Assembly: GCF_018687635.1 (NCBI RefSeq)
Contig: NZ_CP061300.1
Location: forward strand, 62,001-126,000
DNA from: Polynucleobacter sp. MWH-Braz-FAM2G
GTDB taxonomy: Bacteria; Pseudomonadota; Gammaproteobacteria; Burkholderiales; Burkholderiaceae
DNA: 64,000 nucleotides
Reading direction: 5' to 3'
This document shows positions 9,455 through 20,067 of the stretch, piece after piece. Made by a program: the position numbers and the translations under genes. The notes below the pieces were generated by a model that was not told where the DNA came from, did not search any database, and saw nothing but the letters and a program-made list of their open reading frames with translations. How positions within the stretch are numbered: position 1 is the first letter of the stretch; every line of letters begins with the position of its first letter.

Positions 9455-9850
9455 ATGCGTCACGGAAACGGCTTACGCAAACTAAACAGAACATCATCAC
9501 ATCGCTTGGCGATGCTGCGCAACATGTCCAATTCACTTTTGGAGCACGAAGTCATTAAAACGACTTTGCCAAAAGCAAAAGAATTGCGCATGGTTGTCGA
9601 GCCTTTGATTACCCTGGGTAAAAAAGACAATTTGGCAAATCGCCGCTTAGCATTTAACCGCACTCGCGATCGCGATATCGTGACTAAACTCTTTACAGAG
9701 CTCGGTCCACGTTACGCAACACGTCCAGGTGGCTACCTTCGTATTTTGAAGTTTGGCTTCCGTCATGGCGACAATGCGCCAATGGCTTTGGTTGAGTTGG
9801 TAGATCGTCCTGAAGTTGAAGAAACAGCTGTTGTAGCTGAAGAGGCTTAA
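9455..9850 (+). CDS. rplQ: 50S ribosomal protein L17
   Basis: L17 lies close to the peptide tunnel exit. The 131-residue protein starts [20 protein letters not shown], and the [24 protein letters not shown] segment is diagnostic. A short acidic tail ([12 protein letters not shown]) follows. It is the last gene of the ribosomal block; a strong intrinsic terminator begins 16 bases after the stop. Confidence 0.98.
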   Translation: MRHGNGLRKLNRTSSHRLAMLRNMSNSLLEHEVIKTTLPKAKELRMVVEPLITLGKKDNLANRRLAFNRTRDRDIVTKLFTELGPRYATRPGGYLRILKFGFRHGDNAPMALVELVDRPEVEETAVVAEEA

Positions 9851-9866
9851 GTCTCGCACTTATAGT

Positions 9867-9896
9867 AAAAAGCCAGGCTTCGGTCTGGCTTTTTTC
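9867..9896 (+). terminator. Intrinsic terminator after rplQ
   Basis: AGCCAGGC (9871-9878) pairs with GGTCTGGCT-type arm (9883-9890) around a TTCG tetraloop, flanked by AAAA and followed by TTTTTTC. A UUCG loop and a strong U-run make this a textbook rho-independent terminator that closes the ribosomal cluster. Confidence 0.93.
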
Positions 9897-9919
9897 ATTT
9901 ATCAAGTTAAAAATACAGA

Positions 9920-10270
9920 ATGCCTGAAATTTCAGCAGTCAATTCCAGTAAGCTTTTGGTAGTTGTAACCAGTCTTCCTAATATGGAGGCTGCAAAGAGC
10001 CTAGCTCGTAAACTGGTAGAGGAAAATTTGGCCGCTTGCGTGCAAATGCAAGATGGCATGCTATCAGTCTATCGATGGGGGGATAAGATTTGCGAAGAGC
10101 AAGAGGTATTGCTATCTGCAAAAACCACCGAAGCAAAGTGGCTCGAAATCAGCGCTTTTATTAAAAATGCGCACCCATATGATCTTCCTGAAGTATTGGC
10201 TTTTTCTCCAGAGCAATATGAGGAACAATACGGCAAGTGGGTGAAGTCTGAGGTAAATTCGAAGTCATGA
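9920..10270 (+). CDS. cutA: Divalent-cation tolerance protein CutA
   Basis: CutA is a small trimeric ferredoxin-like protein associated with copper and other divalent cation tolerance; its molecular role is unsettled. The 116 residues contain the family motifs KSLARKLVEENLAACVQM around residue 25 and HPYDLPEVLAF near residue 84. It overlaps dsbD by 4 bases (ATGA-type), so the two are co-translated, an arrangement common in betaproteobacteria and consistent with periplasmic redox or copper handling. No ribosome-binding site is evident before the ATG. Confidence 0.93.
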   Translation: MPEISAVNSSKLLVVVTSLPNMEAAKSLARKLVEENLAACVQMQDGMLSVYRWGDKICEEQEVLLSAKTTEAKWLEISAFIKNAHPYDLPEVLAFSPEQYEEQYGKWVKSEVNSKS

Positions 10271-11943
10271 AATTTCATACTTTTGGGGCAAAGATTTTTG
10301 GGCTATTGCTGTTGCTATCAGCGCAAGTATTTGCCGCACAAGATTTTTTGCCGCCTGAAAAAGCGTTTCGAGTGGAGGCTACTTGGTTAGAAAACTCCAA
10401 TCAAATTGAACTTGAATTTTTGCCAGCCAAGGGCTATTACATCTATCAAGAATCGCTAAAATTTCAAGCGGGTACAAAGTCTGATAAGCTAGTAAATATA
10501 AGGCCTGCGCTCCCAGCGGGATTAGAAAAATTTGATGAAACTTTTCAAAAAAAGTTACAAGTTTATAAAGAGCCATTCCTAGTTTTTCTAGATATAAAGC
10601 CTGTAGTTGGTCAGCCTATGTATCTGGAAACTACCCTACAAGGGTGTGCAGAAGCAGGTATTTGTTATCCGCCGATGACACTTAAATTTTTACTTGCCGG
10701 ACCTGGCGTTAAAGCCGGTCCAATCCCGGATGTTTTAGAGAGTGCTCCTGCATCCGATGCTCAAAAAACTGCGCAATTTAGTTTGGCAGACTTATGGCGA
10801 GAGCGTGATGATATCAATGCCATTAGTCGTTTTTTAGAAAGCACTTCAACTAGCTATTTATTTTTAGCGTTCTTTGTATTAGGTCTTGCTTTGGCATTTA
10901 CCCCTTGTGTGTTACCCATGTTACCTATTTTGTCCAGTGTGATTTTTGGTACTCAGGGCGGCAAGGCGATATCTAAAAGTCAGGCCAGTATCTTGGCGAT
11001 GGCTTATGTAATGGGTATGGCTCTGATATATGCCTTAGCCGGTGTACTTATGGCAGCCCTTGGCGGAAGTGTTCAGCGTGCTCTCCAAAGCCCCTTTGCA
11101 CTAGCCACCTTTGCTCTGTTACTCCTGATGCTTTCGGGTAGCTTGTTTGGTCTTTATGACCTGCGTTTGCCACATTCATGGCATCACCATGTGGATAAGC
11201 TAGCTGGTCGGCAAAAAGGAGGCAGTGTTTTTGGTGCCTTTGCATTGGGCGGCATTTCAACTATGGTGGCTAGTCCTTGCATAACCGCTCCTTTGGCAGG
11301 CGTCTTAGCCTTTATTGCCCAAACAGGTTCTATGAGCTTGGGCGCAGGGCTGCTCTTCGTTATGGCCTTAGGAATGGGTCTGCCATTGTTATTTATTGCT
11401 GTTGAAGCCCGCATATTGATTCCATCCACTGGAATTTGGATGGTTTACTTGCAACGCACTTTGGGGGTATTATTAGTTGCTACGGCAGCTTGGATTGCCT
11501 CGCCATTGCTTCAAAAAAATGAGACTGTTGGGGCAATTAAAACAAGCAATGGACAGAGTATTCACCAAGTGGGCGATTTATCTTTTGCAGTGATTTACTC
11601 TTCAGCAGAACTAGACGCACAACTGATTAAAGCTAAGCAAGAGCAAAAACTAGTTCTTCTCGATTTTTATGCAGACTGGTGTATCAGTTGCAAAGAAATG
11701 GAGATAAATACTTTTGCAAACCCAGAAGTTGCCAATCAGCTCAAGCAAATGGTTTTATTACAAGCAGACGTGACGGCAAATAGTGCTGAGAACCAAGCAT
11801 TATTGAAGCGTTTTGGATTATTTGGCCCCCCAGGCATTTTGATTTTTAATCAAAATTCAGAAGAACAAAAGGATCAACGCGTAATTGGCTATATGCCACC
11901 ACAGCGCTTTATTGAGCGAATAAGAAATGTATTGAAAAATTAA
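10267..11943 (+). CDS. dsbD: Thiol:disulfide interchange protein DsbD
   Basis: DsbD passes electrons from cytosolic thioredoxin across the inner membrane to periplasmic reductases such as DsbC and cytochrome c maturation factors. The 558-residue protein shows all three parts. After a signal peptide (residues 1-24) comes the periplasmic alpha domain with Cys127 and Cys133 (GCAEAGIC). The eight-helix beta domain contains FTPCVLPMLPIL and ASPCITAPL. The C-terminal thioredoxin domain carries Cys472 and Cys475 (DWCISCKE). Length matches E. coli DsbD (about 565). It overlaps cutA by 4 bases and converges on hemB. Confidence 0.97.
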   Translation: MKFHTFGAKIFGLLLLLSAQVFAAQDFLPPEKAFRVEATWLENSNQIELEFLPAKGYYIYQESLKFQAGTKSDKLVNIRPALPAGLEKFDETFQKKLQVYKEPFLVFLDIKPVVGQPMYLETTLQGCAEAGICYPPMTLKFLLAGPGVKAGPIPDVLESAPASDAQKTAQFSLADLWRERDDINAISRFLESTSTSYLFLAFFVLGLALAFTPCVLPMLPILSSVIFGTQGGKAISKSQASILAMAYVMGMALIYALAGVLMAALGGSVQRALQSPFALATFALLLLMLSGSLFGLYDLRLPHSWHHHVDKLAGRQKGGSVFGAFALGGISTMVASPCITAPLAGVLAFIAQTGSMSLGAGLLFVMALGMGLPLLFIAVEARILIPSTGIWMVYLQRTLGVLLVATAAWIASPLLQKNETVGAIKTSNGQSIHQVGDLSFAVIYSSAELDAQLIKAKQEQKLVLLDFYADWCISCKEMEINTFANPEVANQLKQMVLLQADVTANSAENQALLKRFGLFGPPGILIFNQNSEEQKDQRVIGYMPPQRFIERIRNVLKN

Positions 11944-11974
11944 AGACGCTAAGCAGTAATCAACTACTTATAAA

Positions 11975-13646
<1,672 letters not shown>

Positions 13647-13760
13647 GTCCAGAAGCTATTGTAAAATCACGCAAAATCATGAAATATCTCATGGTGTTTG
13701 GTAAAAGGTTGTAAATGCAGGGCCCAAACACTTTTAGGAATTTTTGCCAAGGTAAACATA

Positions 13761-14489
13761 ATGCGTCAAACCTCTCAAATCTCCAAATTAACTAGCTTAC
13801 GTGCTGGTTTTGCGGCTTTCTCTATTTTCGCCTTGATTGGCGTTTCAGGTGCAGCTTTTGCTTCCGATGCCGCTCCTGCGGCGCCTGCTGCTGCAGAAGC
13901 TAAGGCTGCTGTCCCAGGCAAACCAAAGGTTGATGCTGCAGCTGGGGAAACTTTATATTCAAACGGGGATTCGTCCCGTGGCGTTACAGCCTGTTTGACT
14001 TGCCATGGCCCTAAAGGCCAAAGCGCTGTTGGAACATGGCCTAAGTTATCGGCTCAGCATGCCGCATACACCGCCAAGCAATTGAAAAACTTTAAAGAAG
14101 GTACTCGTGCTAATCCTGTAATGATGGGCATGGCAGCAACCTTGACCGAGCAAGATATGCAAAACATCGCGGCTTACTTGGTTAAACAGCCTGTTTCATT
14201 GGGCGTCGCGCAAGATAAGGCAACTATTGAATTAGGTCAAAGTATTTACCGTGGTGGTATCGCATCAAAAGGCGTACCAGCTTGTGCTGCTTGTCATAGC
14301 CCAACTGGCGCTGGAATTCCGGCACAGTATCCGCGTTTGGGTGGACAGTGGGCCGAATACACTAACGCGCAGTTGCTTGCTTTCCGTGATGGGGTTCGTA
14401 AAAATAGTACTCAGATGACTACTATTGCAGGCAAGATGTCAGATTTAGAAATGAAAGCAGTTTCTGATTACATTGCTGGTTTGCGTTAA
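13761..14489 (+). CDS. Dihaem cytochrome c4
   Basis: Cytochrome c4 is a periplasmic or membrane-attached dihaem electron carrier that feeds terminal oxidases. The ATG at 13761 (242 residues) is preferred over one 63 bases upstream because it gives a proper signal peptide (hydrophobic 14-34, cleavage near AFASD) and lies behind AAGG. Haem-binding motifs are Cys78-x2-Cys81-His82 and Cys175-x2-Cys178-His179, one per cytochrome domain, with Met-rich segments NPVMMGM and NSTQM supplying likely axial ligands. An Ala/Pro-rich linker follows the signal. A strong terminator comes after the stop. Confidence 0.93.
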   Translation: MRQTSQISKLTSLRAGFAAFSIFALIGVSGAAFASDAAPAAPAAAEAKAAVPGKPKVDAAAGETLYSNGDSSRGVTACLTCHGPKGQSAVGTWPKLSAQHAAYTAKQLKNFKEGTRANPVMMGMAATLTEQDMQNIAAYLVKQPVSLGVAQDKATIELGQSIYRGGIASKGVPACAACHSPTGAGIPAQYPRLGGQWAEYTNAQLLAFRDGVRKNSTQMTTIAGKMSDLEMKAVSDYIAGLR

Positions 14490-14507
14490 TAAGTAAAGCA
14501 CCAAAAA

Positions 14508-14538
14508 ATAAAAACCCCGCTCAAGCAGCGGGGTTTTT
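14508..14538. terminator. Bidirectional terminator between cytochrome c4 and lysA
   Basis: AAAACCCCGC (14511-14520) pairs perfectly with GCGGGGTTTT (14528-14537) around TCAAGCA. T-runs follow on both strands, so it can end both the cytochrome c4 transcript and the convergent lysA transcript. Confidence 0.92.
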
Positions 14539-14588
14539 ATTTGCCTAAAACCGTTAAGAAGTATTTCAGAAGATTTCTGTTGTTAGTT

Positions 14589-15887
14589 TTAACTTGGTAA
14601 GACAGTTTCTGAAGAAAATAAATCGTTGGTTCTTTCGCGCTTACGAATGACGTATGCATTTTTTCCATCAACCATAATCTCAGCAGGTTTTGGGCGCGTG
14701 TTGTAATTTGATGCCATTACAAAACCATAAGCACCAGCCGAAAGAATAGCGAGAAGATCACCCTCTTCCACCGCAAGGTGACGATCTCTTCCAAGCCAAT
14801 CGCCAGATTCACAAACTGGGCCAACGACGTCATAAGTTAAGGCTTTAGCTTCTTTCTTTTGAACGGGTACTATGCCGTGATGTGCTTCATATAAGGCTGG
14901 ACGCATTAATTCAGTCATAGCCGCATCAACAATGCAGAAGTTCTTTTCAGCACCTGGCTTTAGGTATTCAATGGTTGTTAAGAGTACGCCGGCATTACCG
15001 ACTAATGATCTGCCTGGTTCAAGCACAATATCTAGATGGCCAAATCCACGCTCAGCCACTCGATTTAAAAGGGTGTTTGTAAATTCGGTAATGTCAGGCG
15101 GCGTTTCGTCGCTATAAGAAATTCCAAGGCCACCACCGAGATCAAGATGGTGAATCACAATACCTTCTCTTTTGAGATGTTCTACCAGATCTAAAACTTT
15201 ATCTAGTGCGTCTAAGTATGGTGCGGTAGTGGTAATTTGTGAGCCGATATGACAATCAATTCCCACCACATCAATTTGTGAGAGTTGCGAGGCTTCACGA
15301 TAAGTTTTTAAAACCTCATGATAGGCAATGCCAAATTTATTACCTTTTAACCCAGTTGAAATATAGGGATGTGTTTGTGCATCCACATCAGGATTAACGC
15401 GCAAGGAGATGGGTGCGCGGAGATTAAGTTCAGTCGCCACTCGATTGATCTTGTGGAGTTCAGCAATGGATTCAACGTTGATGCATTTGACACCAGCTTT
15501 GAGAGCAGTAGCAATTTCTGAGGCAGACTTGCCTACACCTGCAAATACTAAGCTTTTAGGATCTGCGCCTATTGCTAATGCACGAGCTAATTCACCACCA
15601 CTAACTAAATCAAATCCAGCCCCCAATTTTTTAAAGCAATCAATTACTGCTAAATTGCTATTGGCTTTCATTGCATAGTGGACGCGCGCACGACGTTTGC
15701 CGCTACTATCAACACATGCTTTGTCATAGGCTTTATAGGCTTCAGTCAGCGCCTTTTTGCTATAGATATACAGCGGCGTTCCAAATTCTTTTGCCAAATC
15801 GGTGAGTGGGATTTCTTCGGCATACCAGTTACCATTAATTTCAGAAAAACCGGATAACTTTGGGAGTGGAAGTGATTTACTTGTCAT
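14589..15887 (-). CDS. lysA: Diaminopimelate decarboxylase
   Basis: LysA removes CO2 from meso-diaminopimelate to give lysine, the last step of the DAP pathway. It is a PLP enzyme of alanine-racemase fold. In 432 residues the PLP lysine is Lys74 in HYAMKANSN. Other visible sites are HIGSQ, GGGLGI (phosphate binding), EPGRSLVGNAG, and the CESGDWLGRDR motif with the catalytic cysteine of the partner subunit. The start codon overlaps the stop of the upstream lipoprotein gene (TAATG), so the two are co-translated. Confidence 0.97.
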   Translation of the reverse strand: MTSKSLPLPKLSGFSEINGNWYAEEIPLTDLAKEFGTPLYIYSKKALTEAYKAYDKACVDSSGKRRARVHYAMKANSNLAVIDCFKKLGAGFDLVSGGELARALAIGADPKSLVFAGVGKSASEIATALKAGVKCINVESIAELHKINRVATELNLRAPISLRVNPDVDAQTHPYISTGLKGNKFGIAYHEVLKTYREASQLSQIDVVGIDCHIGSQITTTAPYLDALDKVLDLVEHLKREGIVIHHLDLGGGLGISYSDETPPDITEFTNTLLNRVAERGFGHLDIVLEPGRSLVGNAGVLLTTIEYLKPGAEKNFCIVDAAMTELMRPALYEAHHGIVPVQKKEAKALTYDVVGPVCESGDWLGRDRHLAVEEGDLLAILSAGAYGFVMASNYNTRPKPAEIMVDGKNAYVIRKRERTNDLFSSETVLPS

Positions 15888-16078
15888 TACTTGGTCGATG
15901 AAGAATTGTTTGGGCTAGTAGGCGTTTGGGGTGGGTAGAGCTTCCCTTTGGGTTCTGGCTCTGTAGGTGCTGGTGGCACTGGTGGCACATTTGGCATATA
16001 TAGTGGTCCTCTAACCCCACATCCAACAAGGGATATTAAAAGGCCAAGGCAGATGGTTCTATTAAGAATCGCTATCAT
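15887..16078 (-). CDS. lptM: LptM (YifL)-type small lipoprotein
   Basis: This 63-residue lipoprotein has a short hydrophobic signal ending in the lipobox LVGC (Cys20), followed directly by GVRGPLYMP, the conserved patch of the LptM/YifL family. In E. coli LptM helps the LPS translocon LptDE fold and oxidise correctly. The rest is a Pro-rich low-complexity tail. It overlaps lysA by one base, the usual betaproteobacterial and gammaproteobacterial context (cyaY/lptM/lysA). The assignment rests on the short conserved motif plus context. Confidence 0.85.
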   Translation of the reverse strand: MIAILNRTICLGLLISLVGCGVRGPLYMPNVPPVPPAPTEPEPKGKLYPPQTPTSPNNSSSTK

Positions 16079-16095
16079 GAATATCTCTAAAACGA

Positions 16096-16494
16096 ATGAT
16101 TGAATATAGCATGCAGGACTCCATAAATAATTCAGGCGTAGAAACTATTGATGACAAGCAGTTTCATGCACTCGGAAGCCATTTATTGCACTCTATTGAA
16201 GTGGCATTAGAGACCGCAGATGACGAATTAGATCTGGACTTAGATGTTGAGCGTCAGGGCGGAAATGTTATCAATATTCGCTTTAAGGATAAAAGTGTCA
16301 TTGTGGTCAATACTCAGCCACCCTTACATGAAATTTGGGTGGCGGCCAAATCTGGTGGTTATCACTACCGCTGGGCTGGCACTATGGCAAAACCCTTATG
16401 GCTAGATACTAAAACCGGTAATGAGTTATTGGCTGATTTGGCAGGCTTTGCGAGTGCTCAAGCTGGACACGCTATCAAGATTAGTTTGATTTAA
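16096..16494 (+). CDS. cyaY: Frataxin homologue CyaY
   Basis: CyaY binds iron and the cysteine desulfurase IscS and tunes Fe-S cluster assembly. The 132-residue frame has the acidic helix-1 patch ([18 protein letters not shown]) and the frataxin strand signature [24 protein letters not shown]. It is some 25 residues longer at the N-terminus than E. coli CyaY; an ATG at 16111 is an alternative start. Its start faces lptM at only 17 bases, so promoters must overlap coding sequence. It converges with aroB, overlapping by 4 bases. Confidence 0.93.
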   Translation: MIEYSMQDSINNSGVETIDDKQFHALGSHLLHSIEVALETADDELDLDLDVERQGGNVINIRFKDKSVIVVNTQPPLHEIWVAAKSGGYHYRWAGTMAKPLWLDTKTGNELLADLAGFASAQAGHAIKISLI

Positions 16495-17573
16495 GCTGCG
16501 CCAGTTGCGTTTAAGGTTTCAATTACAGTAGCGTCGTCAACACTTTTAATTAGAGCTTTGCCAATCTTTTCTAAGACTACGTAACGGATTTGACCACCTT
16601 CAGTTTTTTTATCAACCTGCATGAGTTCCATGTAGCGTTTCGCACCAAACTTTGGCGGCGCAATAGGTAAGTTCATAGATTTGATAATTTGGGTAAGGCG
16701 CTGAAGATCAGTTTCGCTGATGTAATTGAGACGACGTGATAAATCTGCGCCGAGCACCATGCCGCAGCCAACCGCTTCACCATGGAGCCATTCACCATAA
16801 CCCATGCCAGCTTCAATTGCGTGACCAAAGGTATGTCCGAAATTCAGAGTTGCACGAATGCCACCCTCTCTTTCATCGGCAGAAACTACGGCAGATTTTA
16901 TTTCGCACGAACGCAAAACTGCATGCCCCATCGCTTCAGTGTCACAGGCTAACAAGGCCTTGGCATTTGTTTCAATCCAATCTAAGAATTGAGCATCTGC
17001 AATGGCGCCGTGTTTAATTACTTCTGCAAGTCCAGCAGAGAGCTCTCTTGGAGGAAGTGTTTTGAGGGTATTGAGGTCGGCGATCACGGCAACAGGTTGA
17101 TGAAAGGCACCAATCATATTTTTGCCGAGTGGATGATTAATGCCAGTCTTACCACCTACTGAGGAGTCCACTTGAGCAAGCAATGTTGTTGGCACTTGAA
17201 TGAAACGAATGCCACGCATGAAGCTGGCTGCGGCAAACCCAGTCATATCGCCAATGACTCCACCACCCAAGGCCACCAAGATGGTTTGGCGATCAGCACC
17301 AAACTTTAAAAGATAGTCAAAAATTAACTGAAGGTTTTTCCAGTCTTTGTAAGACTCACCATCAGGCAGCACAATTGTTCTAACTGGTTTGCCAAAACTG
17401 TTTAGTGTGTTAGTTAGGCGCTCTGCATAAAGAGGAGCTACTGTAGTGTTACTAACAATGTAAATAGATGTTGCTTTTTCACAAGCGCCAAATAAGTTGG
17501 GTTGATCAATGAGATTTGCGCCAATATAGATTGGATAGCTTCGGTTTCCAAGGTCAACTTCGAGTGTTTTCAT
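16491..17573 (-). CDS. aroB: 3-dehydroquinate synthase
   Basis: AroB converts DAHP into 3-dehydroquinate, the second shikimate step, using NAD and a metal ion. The ATG at 17573 (360 residues, [18 protein letters not shown]) is preferred to a TTG four codons upstream. Signatures are [23 protein letters not shown] (NAD loop), [29 protein letters not shown], and the metal-binding histidines in [11 protein letters not shown] and WLHGEAVG. It lies 8 bases after aroK, as in most proteobacteria. Confidence 0.97.
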   Translation of the reverse strand: MKTLEVDLGNRSYPIYIGANLIDQPNLFGACEKATSIYIVSNTTVAPLYAERLTNTLNSFGKPVRTIVLPDGESYKDWKNLQLIFDYLLKFGADRQTILVALGGGVIGDMTGFAAASFMRGIRFIQVPTTLLAQVDSSVGGKTGINHPLGKNMIGAFHQPVAVIADLNTLKTLPPRELSAGLAEVIKHGAIADAQFLDWIETNAKALLACDTEAMGHAVLRSCEIKSAVVSADEREGGIRATLNFGHTFGHAIEAGMGYGEWLHGEAVGCGMVLGADLSRRLNYISETDLQRLTQIIKSMNLPIAPPKFGAKRYMELMQVDKKTEGGQIRYVVLEKIGKALIKSVDDATVIETLNATGAA

Positions 17574-17581
17574 GGTTCTGC

Positions 17582-18106
17582 TCAAGCGGAAAGTTCAAGT
17601 TGCATAATTAAGGTGTTTACCAATTGATTAACGCTTGGCTTACCAGTTTCAATTACATGGTCAGCAATTTCGCGATAGAGTGGGTCGCGAATTGCATATA
17701 AATTCTCTAAGATTTTTTTGGCATCACCATTTTTTAGAAGTGGGCGTCCTTCTCCACCTTTGGTGCGATGCCAAAGTTCAATGGGGTTTGCATGTAAATA
17801 AATTACTGTGCCATGTTCACTTAACGCTTGACGGTTCTCGGGCAACAAAATGGCACCACCACCAGTGGCCAGAATAATGCCTTGCTCTGCTGTAATTTCT
17901 CGTATAGCTTGAGCTTCTCGTTTTCGAAAACCTTCTTCGCCTTCCATCTCAAAAATAACTGGAATTTTTACGCCACAACGTTCTTCAATGACATGGTCGG
18001 CATCTAGAAAACGGCGCCCCAATTTTTTTGCCAAGACTTTGCCGACGGTCGATTTCCCCGCGCCCATCAGGCCGATTAGAAAAATATTGTTTGTCGCAGA
18101 GTTCAC
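17582..18106 (-). CDS. aroK: Shikimate kinase
   Basis: AroK phosphorylates shikimate at the 3-hydroxyl with ATP. The 174-residue P-loop kinase has GLMGAGKST (12-20), the shikimate-binding [15 protein letters not shown] segment, the GGGA loop (ATGGGAILL), and the lid region [11 protein letters not shown]. The start is GTG. It stands directly downstream of the secretin gene (12 bases) and upstream of aroB, the classical pilQ/hofQ-aroK-aroB order. Confidence 0.96.
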   Translation of the reverse strand: MNSATNNIFLIGLMGAGKSTVGKVLAKKLGRRFLDADHVIEERCGVKIPVIFEMEGEEGFRKREAQAIREITAEQGIILATGGGAILLPENRQALSEHGTVIYLHANPIELWHRTKGGEGRPLLKNGDAKKILENLYAIRDPLYREIADHVIETGKPSVNQLVNTLIMQLELSA

Positions 18107-18118
18107 CCTTCGATTTTA

Positions 18119-19237
18119 TTAGGGTTTATCTAGAACAGTCGGAGTTAAAAAGACCAGTAGCTCTGTTTTATCTTGTAACTTGGATTTATGGCGGAAAAAA
18201 TGACCAATTAAAGGGATATTCCCCAATAGAGGAATTTTGACTTCATCCTCACGTTCCGTGGTTTGGAAAATTCCACCAATAATGGCTGTGCCACCGTTTT
18301 CCACAGTAACTTCGGAGCTTAGACTTTTGGTGTCAATGGCATAGCCTTGCTCTGTTTTCATTCCAACAGTGTCTTTATTGATGCCTACCAACAAGGATAT
18401 TCTGCCGTCAGGATGAATTTTGGGTAAAACCTCTAAACGCAAATTGGCCTTTCTGAATTGCAATTTGCTGCCATTTTGGCTGGAGGTTTGATACGGTAAT
18501 TCGGTCCCTTGCTCAATAGTGGCCTTTACCTGGTCCCCAGTCATGATTCGTGGATTAGAAAGAATTTTCCCTTGTCCCTCCGACTCTAGGGCTGAAAGTT
18601 CGGCTTGAAGGATGCGACTGGCATTTTTGGATACCAAGGTAGCGGCCATTGTGGCTGGGTTGAATCCACTTAAGCCCGATCCGCCTAAATCCATGTTACC
18701 CATCATTTTTTGCTCTGAATTGCCTCTTATTCCTTGTGCTTGATACCCCAGCTTTATGCCTAGTTCTCTGGCAAAACGTTCATCTGCTTCAACAATGCGC
18801 GCTTCTATGAGGATCTGCCTCGGACTGTTGACATGATCTCCTCCAAAGGGAAGGGCTGCGTCTTCTCGACGGAACTTCTGGAAGGCTTGAATCTCTGCAT
18901 GGGGGCCAATCCAATAAATGTCACCATTACGTAGCAGGCGTAAACCTCGACTAGCCAAAATTGAATGAAGTGCGGTTTGCCACGGGGTATTCCTTAGATC
19001 AACTGAAATCTTGCCCTTAATAGACTCGCTTAATAAAAAATTGGTATTACCCAATTTTGCTAGTGCCTGTAAAAGTTCGGATATTTCAATGTCGGTAAAT
19101 TGCAAACTAATAGGGCTTTGTAAATGATTTGGTGGGGTATTTCCAAGGGTGTTGTTGGCTGTAAAAAGCGCTAATACAAAAAGGTAATAGCGAAACCTGT
19201 CCAAGCATTTTTTAAAGCAAGTCGTATGTGCTTTCAT
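18119..19237 (-). CDS. Short PilQ/HofQ-type outer-membrane secretin
   Basis: Secretins form the gated outer-membrane ring for type IV pili or DNA uptake. This 372-residue protein has a signal-like hydrophobic segment (about 16-32), one STN-type domain (ISLQFTDIEISELLQALAKL, near residues 43-110), and a full secretin domain from about residue 140 (RQILIEARIVEADERFARELG) to the end (VPLLGNIPLIG-like PLLGNIPLIGHFFR). There is no AMIN domain, so it is about half the length of a typical PilQ and close to HofQ/ComE of DNA uptake. It overlaps the upstream membrane protein by 4 bases and precedes aroK. Confidence 0.85.
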   Translation of the reverse strand: MKAHTTCFKKCLDRFRYYLFVLALFTANNTLGNTPPNHLQSPISLQFTDIEISELLQALAKLGNTNFLLSESIKGKISVDLRNTPWQTALHSILASRGLRLLRNGDIYWIGPHAEIQAFQKFRREDAALPFGGDHVNSPRQILIEARIVEADERFARELGIKLGYQAQGIRGNSEQKMMGNMDLGGSGLSGFNPATMAATLVSKNASRILQAELSALESEGQGKILSNPRIMTGDQVKATIEQGTELPYQTSSQNGSKLQFRKANLRLEVLPKIHPDGRISLLVGINKDTVGMKTEQGYAIDTKSLSSEVTVENGGTAIIGGIFQTTEREDEVKIPLLGNIPLIGHFFRHKSKLQDKTELLVFLTPTVLDKP

Positions 19238-19926
19238 TCGCTTTTGATTGCCTTTAGAGCTAGAGATTTACCTTGAGGGTGGGTAAGAATGACAAGATCT
19301 TTCTCTATATTGCTAAGGCGCCAATCCCCTAGGATTTGAGCCCCTTTCTCATATGTAACATTTCCTTTTCCCGTGTCAAAAAATGCCTGATGAGACAGAC
19401 CCATTTGTGCTGCCCCAAGAAAGCGCCAACGGCGGAGCTCAGCTTCATAGATGCTCACTGACGGCTTGCTAAAAACTTTGGTTGCTGGCTTTTTATCTTT
19501 TAAAGAGTGAATACTTACTTCTAATTCATCAATTAATACGTATAGGTCATTTTGGTCTTGCTCAATCTCGCTGCGCATTAATGACATGTCCCTTTTAAGC
19601 TCCGCAATCAATTTTTTTGATTCATCTAAAAAGACTTGGGAATGCTCATTAGCCGCCTTGGTTGCAACAAAAAATGCCACAAGACCAGCAATCAACACCC
19701 CTGTAAGGGCTATCAAATTACCCAACTTAGGGATTAAATTTTGGATCTCAAAGCTGTTTAGAGCCTCAATAAATGATCCCCCTTGGCTTTGGCTTATGGG
19801 TTTTGGAGGGGCACCCCTTGGGGTGTTAGGTTTTCGAATTCCGTGAGGATCTGGGATGGCAGGGTCATCGCCAAGATCACTCAAAATTTCATCAAATGAT
19901 TGGGTGGAAATATGGCGTGTAGGCAT
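19234..19926 (-). CDS. Single-pass membrane protein, presumed partner of the secretin
   Basis: No family is recognised with confidence. The 230 residues comprise a Pro-rich cytosolic N-terminus (1-68), one transmembrane segment (about 70-89, LIALTGVLIAGLVAFFVAT), a predicted coiled coil (about 97-145), and a C-terminal periplasmic domain. The ending ILGDWRLSNIEKDLVIL vaguely resembles the C-terminal strand region of PilP-like proteins. Topology resembles PilN/PilO. It overlaps the secretin gene by 4 bases and occupies the place of pilMNOP between mrcA and pilQ. A role in secretin assembly or pilus alignment is inferred from position. Confidence 0.6.
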   Translation of the reverse strand: MPTRHISTQSFDEILSDLGDDPAIPDPHGIRKPNTPRGAPPKPISQSQGGSFIEALNSFEIQNLIPKLGNLIALTGVLIAGLVAFFVATKAANEHSQVFLDESKKLIAELKRDMSLMRSEIEQDQNDLYVLIDELEVSIHSLKDKKPATKVFSKPSVSIYEAELRRWRFLGAAQMGLSHQAFFDTGKGNVTYEKGAQILGDWRLSNIEKDLVILTHPQGKSLALKAIKSE

Positions 19927-20053
19927 GCCATATTCTTCCGTTTTGAGAACTGAAAATCCATCAGGCCTGCTTGAACCCTGCGTCAGAAATTAGAACTTCA
20001 ATTGTTTGCAAAACAAGGGTTTTGGAGCTTTTAGGGAAATTGCCTAAGCACCC

Positions 20054-20059
20054 TATAAT
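20054..20059 (+). promoter_or_regulatory. Consensus -10 box immediately upstream of mrcA
   Basis: A perfect TATAAT ends 8 bases before the mrcA ATG. Transcription from it would start at or within a base or two of the ATG, giving a leaderless or nearly leaderless mRNA. No good -35 box is seen (TTTAGG at 18 bases spacing is weak). Confidence 0.5.
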
Positions 20060-20067
20060 TTGGAAAT

